64,000 bases of DNA from Flavobacterium humi (lineage in GTDB: Bacteria > Bacteroidota > Bacteroidia > Flavobacteriales > Flavobacteriaceae), in the NCBI RefSeq assembly GCF_004745595.1, contig NZ_SRLH01000005.1, positions 1 to 64,000 of the forward strand. The letters run 5' to 3'. Below, in pieces: positions 12,201 to 21,097 of the stretch; position 1 is the stretch's first letter; each line of letters opens with the position of its first letter. Made by a program: the position numbers and the translations under genes. The notes beneath the pieces were generated by a model. The model had not been told where the DNA came from. It ran no database searches and was given only the letters and a program-made list of their open reading frames with translations.

Positions 12201-15200
12201 TGCAAAAAAAGCTGCCGGAATATATGGTCCCGAGTTTTTATGTTGCCCTGGAAAACCTACCCATGACCGCCAGTGGCAAAATCGATAAGAAAGCCTTGCC
12301 AGGTGTTTTAGGAGAAGACATTATCAGAAAAGAATATATTGCCCCAAGAAACGAAAACGAACAAAAAACAGCATTGATCTGGCAGGAAGTCCTAGGTGTT
12401 GAAAAAGTCGGGATCACGGATAATTTCTTCGAATTGGGAGGAGATTCCATCCGGGCCATCCGCGTGCTCAGCAAAATCAATAAAGAATTAGGGCTTAATT
12501 ACAAACTGGCCGATATTTATGCATTATTATCAATAAGCGAATTGTTATCTGTACAATCAGAACGGATGCAAAGCGAAATTTCTCCTTTCGTAAAATCAAA
12601 AATAGAAGAAGATTTCCAAAAATTATCCCAGGAATTACAACCGGAGGAGCAGGATATTGTTTCCATTTTCCCGATGAGCGACATAGAATTGGGGATGTTG
12701 TACGCTTCGTCCTTAAACGGCAAAAAAGGAATATACCACGATCAGTTTTTCTTCCCTGTCCCAACATCGGATTTTAACAGGGATGCCTTTGCAAAGGCTG
12801 CCGATTTCCTGGTCCAAAAACATGAATTGCTGCGTACGGCCTATAATCTTGAGGATTACAGCGAACCGGTGCATTTGGTTTATGATACCATTGAAGTTCC
12901 TTTGGCATACGAAGATATTTCGGGTGAAAACCAGCAGGCACAACAATCCCAAATTGAAAAATTCATGCTCCTGGAACGGACTGAAAATCCTTTTGAGATA
13001 GCCAAACCGGGCCTTTGGCGGATGAAAGTTTATAAGACGGGCCAAAAAGAATGGCATCTTTTGTTTCAATTCCATCATGCGATCCTGGACGGCTGGAGCG
13101 TTGCGTCCTTAATGACCGAGCTTAACAACACCTATGTCAGTATTGTAAAAGATGGAAACGCCGTGCTAAAAGATACGCTTTCCCTGACTTATAAAGATTA
13201 TGTTTTTGAACAGAAATGCATCAAGAAGAGCCCAAGCCATAATGCCTATTGGACCGATACGCTTGAAGATTACAAACGCCTGGACATTTTTACCGATGTG
13301 GCTGTTTCTTCCAACCGTGATTTTGTGATTGAAGGAACGCTGTATGATTCCCTGCAGCTTTTCAGCAAAACTTCCGGAATCAGTTTGAAAACAGCAAGTT
13401 TTGCCGCATATATGCATACGTTGCAAATGCTCACCTATGACAATGATGTTCTGGCCGGTATCGTAACAAGTGGAAGGCCTTTGTCTGAAGACGGAGATAA
13501 AATACTGGGCTGCTTTTTGAATACTATTCCTTTCCGTGTCAAAGAAACCCATGGTACTGTCCTGGAATTCACACAGGAAGTGAACCGCCTGGTCAACATC
13601 CAAAAACAATTCGAAGGCATCAGTTTATTCGAACTGCACACCCGTTTTTCAAAAAACAACAGGGACGAAAACCCTTTTTTCGATACGATGTTCAATTATG
13701 TAGATTTCCATATCTATAATGAAATGAATGTAGAGGAATCGGAAAAAACGGAAGAATCGAAGTTTACCGATATCAGTTTTGAGGCCACCAATACTTTCCT
13801 GGACCTGTTTGTACGCCCTGTCCATAACGGAATAAAAGTATCCTGGCGCCAGCAGCGAAAATTAAAAGAAGGACTCACAATAGAAAAACTGCATCATTAT
13901 TATACGGCGTTTCTGGATCTTTTGACCAAACAGCCAAACGTCCTTTTAAACAAGCGCCTGATCTTGTCTCCCGAAGAGGAAAAAGAACTTTTGGTAACAT
14001 TCAATGATACGGAACTCATCCATTTGGAGCAGGATACGATTGTCAGCTTATTTGAAAAACAGGTAAAAAAGACCCCGGACCATACGGCGGTTGTTTTCGG
14101 AAATACGGCAATAACATACCGTGAACTGAATGAAAAGGCGAATCAATTAGGAGGTTATTTAAGGGAGAAATTCCTCATCCAGCCAAACCATCTTATAGGA
14201 GTAAAACTCGACAGGAACGAAGCAATGATTCTGGCCATCTTGGGGATACTCAAATCCGGCGGGGCATATGTTCCCATAGATACGGCTTATCCGCAGGAAC
14301 GTATCGCTTATATGGAGCAGGACAGTAATTGCAAACTGGTTTTTGATTTGGAAGAATTGCAGCGTTTTTACAACCATTCGCACCAATATTCAAAAGAGGA
14401 TATAGAAAGCATCAGCAGCCCTGAAGATTTGGCTTATGTTATTTATACTTCGGGGACAACTGGCAATCCTAAAGGCGTAATGATCGAACACAGGAATGCT
14501 GTGGAACTGATCAAATGGTCGGAGGACTATTATCAAGCAGAGCGGTTCGATATCGTATTTGCCACAACGTCTTACTGTTTTGACCTGTCCGTTTACGAAA
14601 TGTTCTATCCGCTTTCCATAGGAAAAAAACTCAGAGTGTTAAAGAACGGCCTGGAAATAGGTGATTTTATAAATAAAGATGCTAAAATACTGATCAATAC
14701 AGTGCCTTCTGTAGTGAGGGAATTGCTGGAAGAAAACGTATCCTGGGAAAACGTATCGGTACTCAATATGGCGGGAGAACCCATTTCTAATGACATCTTG
14801 CAAAAACTACCTTTGGATACCGTTGAAGTTTACAATTTATATGGCCCTACGGAAGATACGACTTACAGTACCTATTTCAGGATACAACACAAAGGGTATA
14901 CTTCCCTTCCTATCGGGAAACCGCTGTCAAATACCCGGGCTTATATCCTGGATACGCAACTGAAATTAGTCCCTGTTGGGATTCCCGGCAAAATTTACCT
15001 TTCCGGGGCAGGATTGGCAAGAGGCTATCTGAACAAACCGGAACTGACAGCAGAGAAATTCATCGAAAACCCATTCCTGGCCAACACGAAAATGTATGAT
15101 ACCGGAGATCTCGGAGCTTGGCTGCCGGACGGGAATATAGAATATTTAGGCAGGAAAGACCAACAGGTCAAGATCCGCGGATTCCGTATAGAATTGGGCG

Positions 15201-16972
15201 AAATAGAAGCCCGGATCGTGCAATATTCGGAATCTTTAAAGCAGGTTGTGGTCGTGGCCAAGGAAATGAAAGGCGAAAAAGTGCTGGTGGCGTATTATGT
15301 GGCTGCCTCCGCTATCGACAAATCGGACTTGCGGAATTATTTATCGGAAAACCTTCCGGATTATATGATTCCCGGTTTTTATGTTGAACTGGTATCGATG
15401 CCGCTGAATTCGAATGGAAAAATAGACCGTAAGGAATTGCCGGGCATTACAGGAGAAGACATCATCAGAAAAGAATATACCGCTCCAAGAAACGAAACGG
15501 AACGAAAACTGGCCCTTATTTGGCAGGAAGTCCTGGGCATGGAGAAAATAGGTGTTTTCGATAATTTTTATGAAATAGGCGGGAATTCGCTAAAATCGAT
15601 TCAGGTTTCGGCAAAGCTGAAAAAAGAAGGTTATGAATTATCGGTACTTACTATCCTTAAATACCCGAGGATAAGCGATCTTGTCCCACATTTGGAAACC
15701 ATCGAAACGGTATTTGAAGAGAGCTACGAACCGAATATCTACCAGGAACCGGTGCCGTTGTCCGTCAATCAAAAAGTATACACCAACAGCACGCTTTATG
15801 CGCATCCAATCCAATATTTCACCTTTGAGCTGGCTCCTTTCAACAAGGAAAAATTCGATCAGACGATTTCCAATGTATTCGAATGCATCCCGGAACTCAG
15901 GATGAAAATTTATCAGGATGGAGAAGAAACCTACCAGCAATTGGTGCCTTTTTCAGCATTCACACCGCATGTTGTATATAGCCAGATGGATTTGAAAGAA
16001 AGCAAAAACATCCAGGATTATTTCATAAAAGCCAAAAACAATCCTTTTGACCTGGAGAAAGGCGACATGTGCCATATTGATGTATGCCATGACGGCACCG
16101 ACGCTATCGTACAAATAACGATTCATCATATCGTGACCGATTTCCAGTCGAATAATATGTTGATCGATGCTATAAACGAAATGTACAACGGCCATACGAA
16201 TACCATCGATTTAAAAACCGGCGGTAACGGGATCTTTTCAAAACTGCAGCGGAAATACCTGGCTACAACCGCTTTTGAAACAACGCTTCGTAAGAGGATT
16301 GACTCCCTTTCCGCGACACTTGGAAGCAACGGGCATTTATCTCCTTTCCAAAGGAATAAAGACAAAGGGGCCAAAAGGATTACCGTCAAAATCGGTGAGA
16401 TTGAACTGGGCGAAATGCAACAGTTTTGCAGGGCAAACGGAATACTGCTCAGCAATTACATCCTTTCCTATTGCCTGAAAAATTACATTCAAACCAGCCC
16501 GGCGTTTTTTATCGACATAACGGTAAATTCCAGGGATACGCAACTGATGGGATTTGATTTGGAAAACAGGATCGGCCAGTTTACCAATACCATACCGGTT
16601 GAGGTTGTCATGGAAAACCAGGGCAGTATCGAGGCCATAACAGCTACCATACAGAAGAGTCATTTGGATGCAAAAGAATCCCAGCAGATTCCGTATACCT
16701 TATTGGATAATGCTTTCCAGGCTAAAAACAACTTCAGGTTAAGCGAATTTACGCTGGGGTCGTTCAACAATCTGGACCTTTCGGGGAACCGGAACCCGGA
16801 CATCCACCTGGACAACAATGACGTGAAAATCTTAGACCTGATCAGCAAACAGCATTATCCGGTCGAGATCAAAAGCAGCATGTACGACAACGGATTGATC
16901 CTGGAAATCAACGCCGAAACCGACTATGTGAAAGTAAAGCAAAAGCAAGATAATTTTTTTCAACAGAGCTAA
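9281..16972 (+). CDS. NRPS: dock-C-A(Ser)-T-C-A(Ala-like)-T-C(terminal)
   Basis: This 2563-aa synthetase begins 24 bp after the previous one and also opens with a TubC-like docking domain (APKGTLTE near residue 28). C1 has HHIIGDG near 196. A1 (YTSGSTG near 664, LYGPTEAA near 804) gives code DVWHISLIDK, predicting Ser. T1 has LGGDSI near 1053. C2 has FPMSDIE and FHHAILDG near 1264. A2 (YTSGTTG near 1722, LYGPTEDT near 1853) gives DLYNNALTYK, an Ala-like code; another small residue or Cys cannot be excluded. T2 has IGGNSL near 2100. The last ~430 residues are a divergent condensation-like domain whose motif is HHIVTDF (near 2281), with Phe where the usual HHxxxDG has Gly. There is no thioesterase. 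The terminal domain may release or cyclise the peptide, act as an interaction platform, or be inactive. Confidence 0.95.
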   Translation: MEILHKLESLGIILSVQNGKLDISAPKGTLTESLIEEIKANKEDLIRMFSAFSHIPNAPEKDHYPMTASQYRLWILSQFEEGSLAYNMPLTVTFKGAVEVSKLEQSFQVLIARYEIIRTFFKANEEGQISQYVLPADAVDFKIEEKDFSRENDPEGSVFDYLQHKNSIPFLLEQAPLLRASLLRVAENNHVFSLSMHHIIGDGWSIQLLVSQLIQIYNSLVQGEEVQLPELKIQYKDYAVWLNGEMGKEKQMLSEKYWLDQFSGELPVLDLPSLKARPSVKTYNGNHCSHVFSKVFSEQLQQFSKAQDATLFMVLMAGIKTVLYKYSNQADIIIGTPIAGREHPDLELQIGLFLNTLPIRTRIEEKDSFSDLVQKEKELLLKAYEHQTYPFDELVDKLNIAHDRSRSALFDVMIVLQNQGQLNNLNSQQSLQGLSVESYGGTTKTSKFDIEFTCTESQDGLTVNSIYNSDIYESSQMEAMLCHLENIFIKALENPDVLIQEIDYVSQEEKNHLLFDLNDTSVAYPEGKTILDLFEEQAQKTPHAIAIVFGNKKVTYKELDEQSNQLAHYLKDFYNIQPDDLVGIQLERSERMILSVFGILKSGGAYVPIDPAYPDDRVAYIIKDGNLKTCLDEKELAKFKGFQDNYSKESLPLTVKTDHLAYCIYTSGSTGKPKGVLNHHAGLYNRLVWMQLYLNAGSDAVFLQKTPYTFDVSVWELILPFLTGSTLVIAKPEGHKDPHYLQELIHKEKVTIVHFVPSMLGVFLLEASGEKGSSLAHIICSGEELPAVMAQDCKEKFPKARLHNLYGPTEAAIDVTAIDLSNTDVIKEGVSIGKPIANTKIYIVNEAFQLQPIGIPGELLISGIQVAKGYLNLPELTTDRFIPDPFRQGYQVYRTGDLAQWKPDGTIHYLGRMDNQVKIRGNRIELGEVEKVLMEYPGILKAVAVAKEVNNEKALVAYYLPEEETDKAEIRNYLQKKLPEYMVPSFYVALENLPMTASGKIDKKALPGVLGEDIIRKEYIAPRNENEQKTALIWQEVLGVEKVGITDNFFELGGDSIRAIRVLSKINKELGLNYKLADIYALLSISELLSVQSERMQSEISPFVKSKIEEDFQKLSQELQPEEQDIVSIFPMSDIELGMLYASSLNGKKGIYHDQFFFPVPTSDFNRDAFAKAADFLVQKHELLRTAYNLEDYSEPVHLVYDTIEVPLAYEDISGENQQAQQSQIEKFMLLERTENPFEIAKPGLWRMKVYKTGQKEWHLLFQFHHAILDGWSVASLMTELNNTYVSIVKDGNAVLKDTLSLTYKDYVFEQKCIKKSPSHNAYWTDTLEDYKRLDIFTDVAVSSNRDFVIEGTLYDSLQLFSKTSGISLKTASFAAYMHTLQMLTYDNDVLAGIVTSGRPLSEDGDKILGCFLNTIPFRVKETHGTVLEFTQEVNRLVNIQKQFEGISLFELHTRFSKNNRDENPFFDTMFNYVDFHIYNEMNVEESEKTEESKFTDISFEATNTFLDLFVRPVHNGIKVSWRQQRKLKEGLTIEKLHHYYTAFLDLLTKQPNVLLNKRLILSPEEEKELLVTFNDTELIHLEQDTIVSLFEKQVKKTPDHTAVVFGNTAITYRELNEKANQLGGYLREKFLIQPNHLIGVKLDRNEAMILAILGILKSGGAYVPIDTAYPQERIAYMEQDSNCKLVFDLEELQRFYNHSHQYSKEDIESISSPEDLAYVIYTSGTTGNPKGVMIEHRNAVELIKWSEDYYQAERFDIVFATTSYCFDLSVYEMFYPLSIGKKLRVLKNGLEIGDFINKDAKILINTVPSVVRELLEENVSWENVSVLNMAGEPISNDILQKLPLDTVEVYNLYGPTEDTTYSTYFRIQHKGYTSLPIGKPLSNTRAYILDTQLKLVPVGIPGKIYLSGAGLARGYLNKPELTAEKFIENPFLANTKMYDTGDLGAWLPDGNIEYLGRKDQQVKIRGFRIELGEIEARIVQYSESLKQVVVVAKEMKGEKVLVAYYVAASAIDKSDLRNYLSENLPDYMIPGFYVELVSMPLNSNGKIDRKELPGITGEDIIRKEYTAPRNETERKLALIWQEVLGMEKIGVFDNFYEIGGNSLKSIQVSAKLKKEGYELSVLTILKYPRISDLVPHLETIETVFEESYEPNIYQEPVPLSVNQKVYTNSTLYAHPIQYFTFELAPFNKEKFDQTISNVFECIPELRMKIYQDGEETYQQLVPFSAFTPHVVYSQMDLKESKNIQDYFIKAKNNPFDLEKGDMCHIDVCHDGTDAIVQITIHHIVTDFQSNNMLIDAINEMYNGHTNTIDLKTGGNGIFSKLQRKYLATTAFETTLRKRIDSLSATLGSNGHLSPFQRNKDKGAKRITVKIGEIELGEMQQFCRANGILLSNYILSYCLKNYIQTSPAFFIDITVNSRDTQLMGFDLENRIGQFTNTIPVEVVMENQGSIEAITATIQKSHLDAKESQQIPYTLLDNAFQAKNNFRLSEFTLGSFNNLDLSGNRNPDIHLDNNDVKILDLISKQHYPVEIKSSMYDNGLILEINAETDYVKVKQKQDNFFQQS

Positions 16973-17003
16973 TAATAAACAATTAATACAAATAATAAAG
17001 ACC

Positions 17004-18641
17004 ATGAAAATCAACAATGAAGATTTAGTATACATCAAACCCAATTTAGTTATTGAGCCGTTAATTGACAATTGGTATGCCTGGCCGCATATCGTTTCTC
17101 CTGCTACCGCAGCGATGAACATCAAATCAAGGCACCTCAAGATCATGAAATCCTATGTTCAGAATCCGATGATCCATGCGGCAGCGGTCAAAAACCCTAA
17201 AATGCTGGGCGGCCCTTTTATAGATTACAACGGCGGAAGGGTAGATGAAATCCAATCGTTAATTGACGGGACTACCCAAAAATGTGCCAAATTACTGGAA
17301 CTCAACGATGATATTCTCGAATTGCACAGTTTGTTGAAGAACAGTGCCAAAGGATACGCCCTGATAGATTTGTATCCGCTGATACCGGAAAGCCTGCAAG
17401 GATTGGTGGAATTGGTGTATGACATCAACAACAACCCTTCGTTCCGTTTTTTTGAATCCTTATTGTATGAAACCGAATATTATGATGAAAGCATCCAGAG
17501 CGTGAACCTCTTTTTGGTTTTGGACGACGATTCCAGGACTTTCGTATTGAGTACGCCAAAATTGGCTTCTCCTGAAATCCTAAGGCTTGACATTCCTTTC
17601 AACAGCGATAAGATCGACCAATTGTTCGAAATGTCCCTTGAACCTAAACGATACGAAGAAATCCTGGAGATTTTTGAAATAACCGACCCGGCTCAAGAAA
17701 TCCTGTTCCGGACATTCTTTACCACCGAAACACCAAAAGAATACCAGAAATATGATGGTGATGGCGTCTTGACCAGATATTTTGGCCATGCCTGTATTTT
17801 AACCGAAACAAAAGAAACAACCATCCTGGTAGACCCAATCATCAGCTACGGTTATGAAACCGATATTTCGAGGTTCTCCTATGAAGACCTGCCGGAAAAA
17901 ATAGACTATATCTTAATCACTCATAACCACCAGGACCATATTTTATTTGAAACGTTATTACGCATCAGGCACAGGATCGGGCATATCATCGTTCCGAAAT
18001 GCAGCGGCGGGAATATCCAGGACCCAAGTTTGAAATTGATGTTCGAAAAGATCGGGTTCCATAATATTATTGAATTGGGAGACATGGAAATCAAGCATTT
18101 CCCTGATTTTAAAATTACCGGATTGCCTTTCATCGGAGAGCATTGTGATTTGGACGTGAGAAGCAAAATCTGCCACAGCATCGAATTCAACGATGGATTC
18201 AAGATGCTTTTTGCAGCCGATTCCTGCAATATTGCACCAAAATTATACGAAAGGATCCAAAAAGTAATAGGGGACATTGATGTGGTTTTCCTTGGGATGG
18301 AATGCCATGGCGCGCCTTTATCCTGGCTTTACGGGCCGTTGTTGCCTAATGGGATACAAAGGGACATGGACGAATCCAGACGATTGGCAGGCTGTAATTT
18401 TGACCAGGCCAGGGCGCTTATCGATGTATTTGATGCCAAAACGGTATTTGTCTATGCTATGGGAATGGAACCTTGGTTGAAACATATCAGTTCCATCAAG
18501 TATACCAGCGAATCGGAACCGATTGTACAATCCAACCAACTGCTGGAATATTGCCGAAACAAAGGGGTTGAAGCAGAAAGATTATTTGGAGAAAAAATTA
18601 TTGAGTACAAAAATGTAATAAATGAGCTACAAATTAGCTAA
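17004..18641 (+). CDS. CmlA-like di-iron beta-hydroxylase (MBL fold)
   Basis: The protein has 545 residues. An N-terminal domain of about 250 residues precedes a metallo-beta-lactamase fold. Putative metal ligands are H307, H309, D311 and H312 (motif HNHQDH), E379 (GEHCD) and D406 (AADS). In the chloramphenicol enzyme CmlA (532 aa) I recall ligands H305, H307, D309, H310, E377 and D403, nearly the same positions, and CmlA also has a large N-terminal domain. CmlA uses a di-iron site to beta-hydroxylate an amino acid tethered to its NRPS carrier. By analogy this protein probably hydroxylates a carrier-bound residue here. I cannot place the last CmlA ligand (H466) with certainty. It lies 31 bp after the synthetase on the same strand. 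A generic MBL hydrolase is the alternative. Confidence 0.72.
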   Translation: MKINNEDLVYIKPNLVIEPLIDNWYAWPHIVSPATAAMNIKSRHLKIMKSYVQNPMIHAAAVKNPKMLGGPFIDYNGGRVDEIQSLIDGTTQKCAKLLELNDDILELHSLLKNSAKGYALIDLYPLIPESLQGLVELVYDINNNPSFRFFESLLYETEYYDESIQSVNLFLVLDDDSRTFVLSTPKLASPEILRLDIPFNSDKIDQLFEMSLEPKRYEEILEIFEITDPAQEILFRTFFTTETPKEYQKYDGDGVLTRYFGHACILTETKETTILVDPIISYGYETDISRFSYEDLPEKIDYILITHNHQDHILFETLLRIRHRIGHIIVPKCSGGNIQDPSLKLMFEKIGFHNIIELGDMEIKHFPDFKITGLPFIGEHCDLDVRSKICHSIEFNDGFKMLFAADSCNIAPKLYERIQKVIGDIDVVFLGMECHGAPLSWLYGPLLPNGIQRDMDESRRLAGCNFDQARALIDVFDAKTVFVYAMGMEPWLKHISSIKYTSESEPIVQSNQLLEYCRNKGVEAERLFGEKIIEYKNVINELQIS

Positions 18642-18683
18642 ATTCGCAAAATTTAACAATCCAAATAGTATAAAAACATAGAG

Positions 18684-21083
18684 ATGAAAGATAAAAACAG
18701 GTTAAAAAGCGCTGTTCTGCTACTATTTTTTTTAAGCACTTTGACACATGCTCAAATGGCGAAAACCAACTTTAAGGGAATGATCTCGGGCAAAGCCATC
18801 AATGAAAAATCTGAACCAATGCCCTATGCTAATATTACGATATTGGATGCGAACAGAAAGTTCCTTGTGGCCGGAATGACCGAAGAGAACGGTGGCTTTG
18901 AAATTGCCGTCCCGACAGAGAAACTGATTGTAGAGATCAGTTACAGCGGGTATATTACTTTTTCCAAAGAAACGGTTTTGAATGATTCGAACAAAAAAAT
19001 GAACCTTGGCAGCCTGAAATTGCAATTGGATGTGAATTTCCTGAACGAAGTTGTGGTCGTAGGCCAAAAAAGCACGCTTTCCTTCAAAAGGGACAAAAAA
19101 GTGTTCAGCGTAGGGAAAGACATCCTGGCGCAAAGCAACTCGGCTTTGGATATATTGGAAAACATTCCATCTGTTACCGTTGATGCCGGAGGCCAGGTAA
19201 GTTTAAGAGGAAATTCCAATGTGACCATACTTATAAACGGAAGGCAAACCGGCCTTACCTTAAACAACGCGCTGGACCAGATCCCGGCCTTAAGTATCGA
19301 AAGGGTGGAAATAATCACCAACCCTTCCGCAAGCTACCAGGCAACGGGTTCTGCCGGGATATTGAATATCATCCTGAAGAAAAACAAGAAAGACGGGATA
19401 AACGGGCAACTGACTTTGCGTTACGGCGTCCCGATTGACTCGCGCATCGGAAGTTCTGTCAATTACAAAACGGACAAACTTAATTTCTTTGCCACTGTCG
19501 GGCAGCGTTATACAGATTATATCGGTAAATATTCTTCGAATCAACTATACAATCAATCCGGATTCAACAAAGCTTTGCTGCAAATGGAAGATGAAAACAG
19601 GCATGATGACGGGAAATTATTTTACGGAGGGTTTGATTATTACTTAAACGATAAGGAAACCATTACCATGGCGTATAACATCAATGTGACCAAAGACAGT
19701 GACAAATCCCTGATCGGATATGATTATTATACCGAAAATGCCCTGGATAGTGTTTTGGTAAGAAATACAAAATCAGTAGAAAACAGAAGTTATAACCAGT
19801 TGGAATTGAATTACCTGCGGAATTTCGATAAAAAAGGAAGAAAGTTTACGGTAGATTTCCAATACGACTTTTGGAACAGTACAAAAGACTGGGACATCAA
19901 TACCAAAAAAGTGAAACCGATTATCGAAACTCCTAAACAATTGAGGACCAACAATAAAAACGGGAATAAGGATTTTGTCCTGCAAACGGATTACACCACT
20001 CCCATAAAGGAAAAAGGAAAGCTTGATTTTGGTTTGAAAGGAGAGCACAGGAACGTGACCAATACTTACCTGGCGGAAAATTTCGTATCCAATAACTGGC
20101 AGGTTTTCAACGGGCTGGATAACGACCTGGATTACAACGAGACTATTGGTGCCGCCTATGTGCAGTACGGAAACGAATGGGGGAAATTCGATTACCTTAT
20201 CGGTTTGAGGGACGAATATACTTCGGTTAAAATAAGCGATGAAAACAGGGAGTTTACCAAAAAAATCAATTACAACCGCTTGTTCCCGACTGTGCATTTG
20301 GGTTATACTTTTTCCGAAACAGCCGGATTGCAGTGGAGTTATAGTAAAAGGATAAACAGGCCTTCCATCTGGGATTTGAACCCTTTCAATGAAATAAAGG
20401 ATTTCACCTATCAATATGCCGGAAACCCTAACCTGAATCCGGAATATACCGATGCCTTTGAATTCGGAGGGAACAAGAATTTCGAGAAAGTGTTCCTGAA
20501 TGCTTCCGTATACTACCACAGGACAAAGGATTTTATGCAATATTATGTGTACCGCGATGCGAACAATTCCTTTGTAGCCTTACCGGTAAACCTGGATATG
20601 GAGAGTAAGTACGGTATTGAAACGTCTGTCAATTACAACCCGATTAAAAGACTGAGCCTGTATTCCAGCTTTAATTTCTACCGTTTTTCCCAGGAAGGGA
20701 TTTATGAGGACCAGGATTTTGACTTTTCCAATGAATTTTGGCAGCTTCAGGTAAGGGCGCAGGTAAAACTTCCGAAGGAAATCAATTTCCAGGGGTTTTT
20801 GAATTATGTCGGGAAAAGCTCCAACGCCCAAACGACTACCAAATCGAACCATTACCTGAATTTGTCCGTGAACAAAAGCTTCCTGTCCAACAAACTGACT
20901 GTCGGCTTCAATGCTATAAATGTACTGGATTCCAGAAAAGAAATCCAAAGGACAAGCAGCCCGGGCTACATCCTGAACAAGGTCTCGAACCGTAATGCGG
21001 AACAATTCAATATCACGCTTTTATACCGCTTTGCCGAAAAACAATTTAAGGAAAGGCAAATAAAAGAAAGCAACAGGAACTAA
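18684..21083 (+). CDS. TonB-dependent outer membrane receptor (OMP_b-brl type)
   Basis: The protein has 799 residues. A signal peptide (about 1-23, hydrophobic core AVLLLFFLSTL, ending THAQ) is followed by a carboxypeptidase-like regulatory domain (about 30-110), a TonB plug (about 125-235, with VSLRGNSNVTILINGR and RVEIITNPSA) and a beta-barrel rich in alternating aromatic strands. Such receptors take up ligands, often iron chelates, across the outer membrane with energy from TonB. It sits between the hydroxylase and the type II thioesterase of the NRPS cluster on the same strand, which suggests it imports, or recaptures, the product of the cluster. No SusD partner is adjacent, arguing against a SusC-type glycan role. 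The last barrel strand appears to lie shortly before the polar C-terminal tail. Confidence 0.88.
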   Translation: MKDKNRLKSAVLLLFFLSTLTHAQMAKTNFKGMISGKAINEKSEPMPYANITILDANRKFLVAGMTEENGGFEIAVPTEKLIVEISYSGYITFSKETVLNDSNKKMNLGSLKLQLDVNFLNEVVVVGQKSTLSFKRDKKVFSVGKDILAQSNSALDILENIPSVTVDAGGQVSLRGNSNVTILINGRQTGLTLNNALDQIPALSIERVEIITNPSASYQATGSAGILNIILKKNKKDGINGQLTLRYGVPIDSRIGSSVNYKTDKLNFFATVGQRYTDYIGKYSSNQLYNQSGFNKALLQMEDENRHDDGKLFYGGFDYYLNDKETITMAYNINVTKDSDKSLIGYDYYTENALDSVLVRNTKSVENRSYNQLELNYLRNFDKKGRKFTVDFQYDFWNSTKDWDINTKKVKPIIETPKQLRTNNKNGNKDFVLQTDYTTPIKEKGKLDFGLKGEHRNVTNTYLAENFVSNNWQVFNGLDNDLDYNETIGAAYVQYGNEWGKFDYLIGLRDEYTSVKISDENREFTKKINYNRLFPTVHLGYTFSETAGLQWSYSKRINRPSIWDLNPFNEIKDFTYQYAGNPNLNPEYTDAFEFGGNKNFEKVFLNASVYYHRTKDFMQYYVYRDANNSFVALPVNLDMESKYGIETSVNYNPIKRLSLYSSFNFYRFSQEGIYEDQDFDFSNEFWQLQVRAQVKLPKEINFQGFLNYVGKSSNAQTTTKSNHYLNLSVNKSFLSNKLTVGFNAINVLDSRKEIQRTSSPGYILNKVSNRNAEQFNITLLYRFAEKQFKERQIKESNRN

Positions 21084-21097
21084 AACCGTTAGATTCT

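Noticed and set aside
19773..20540. 255-codon - strand open frame inside the TonB receptor gene
   Set aside because: Composition is that of an antisense shadow and the + strand protein is clear.
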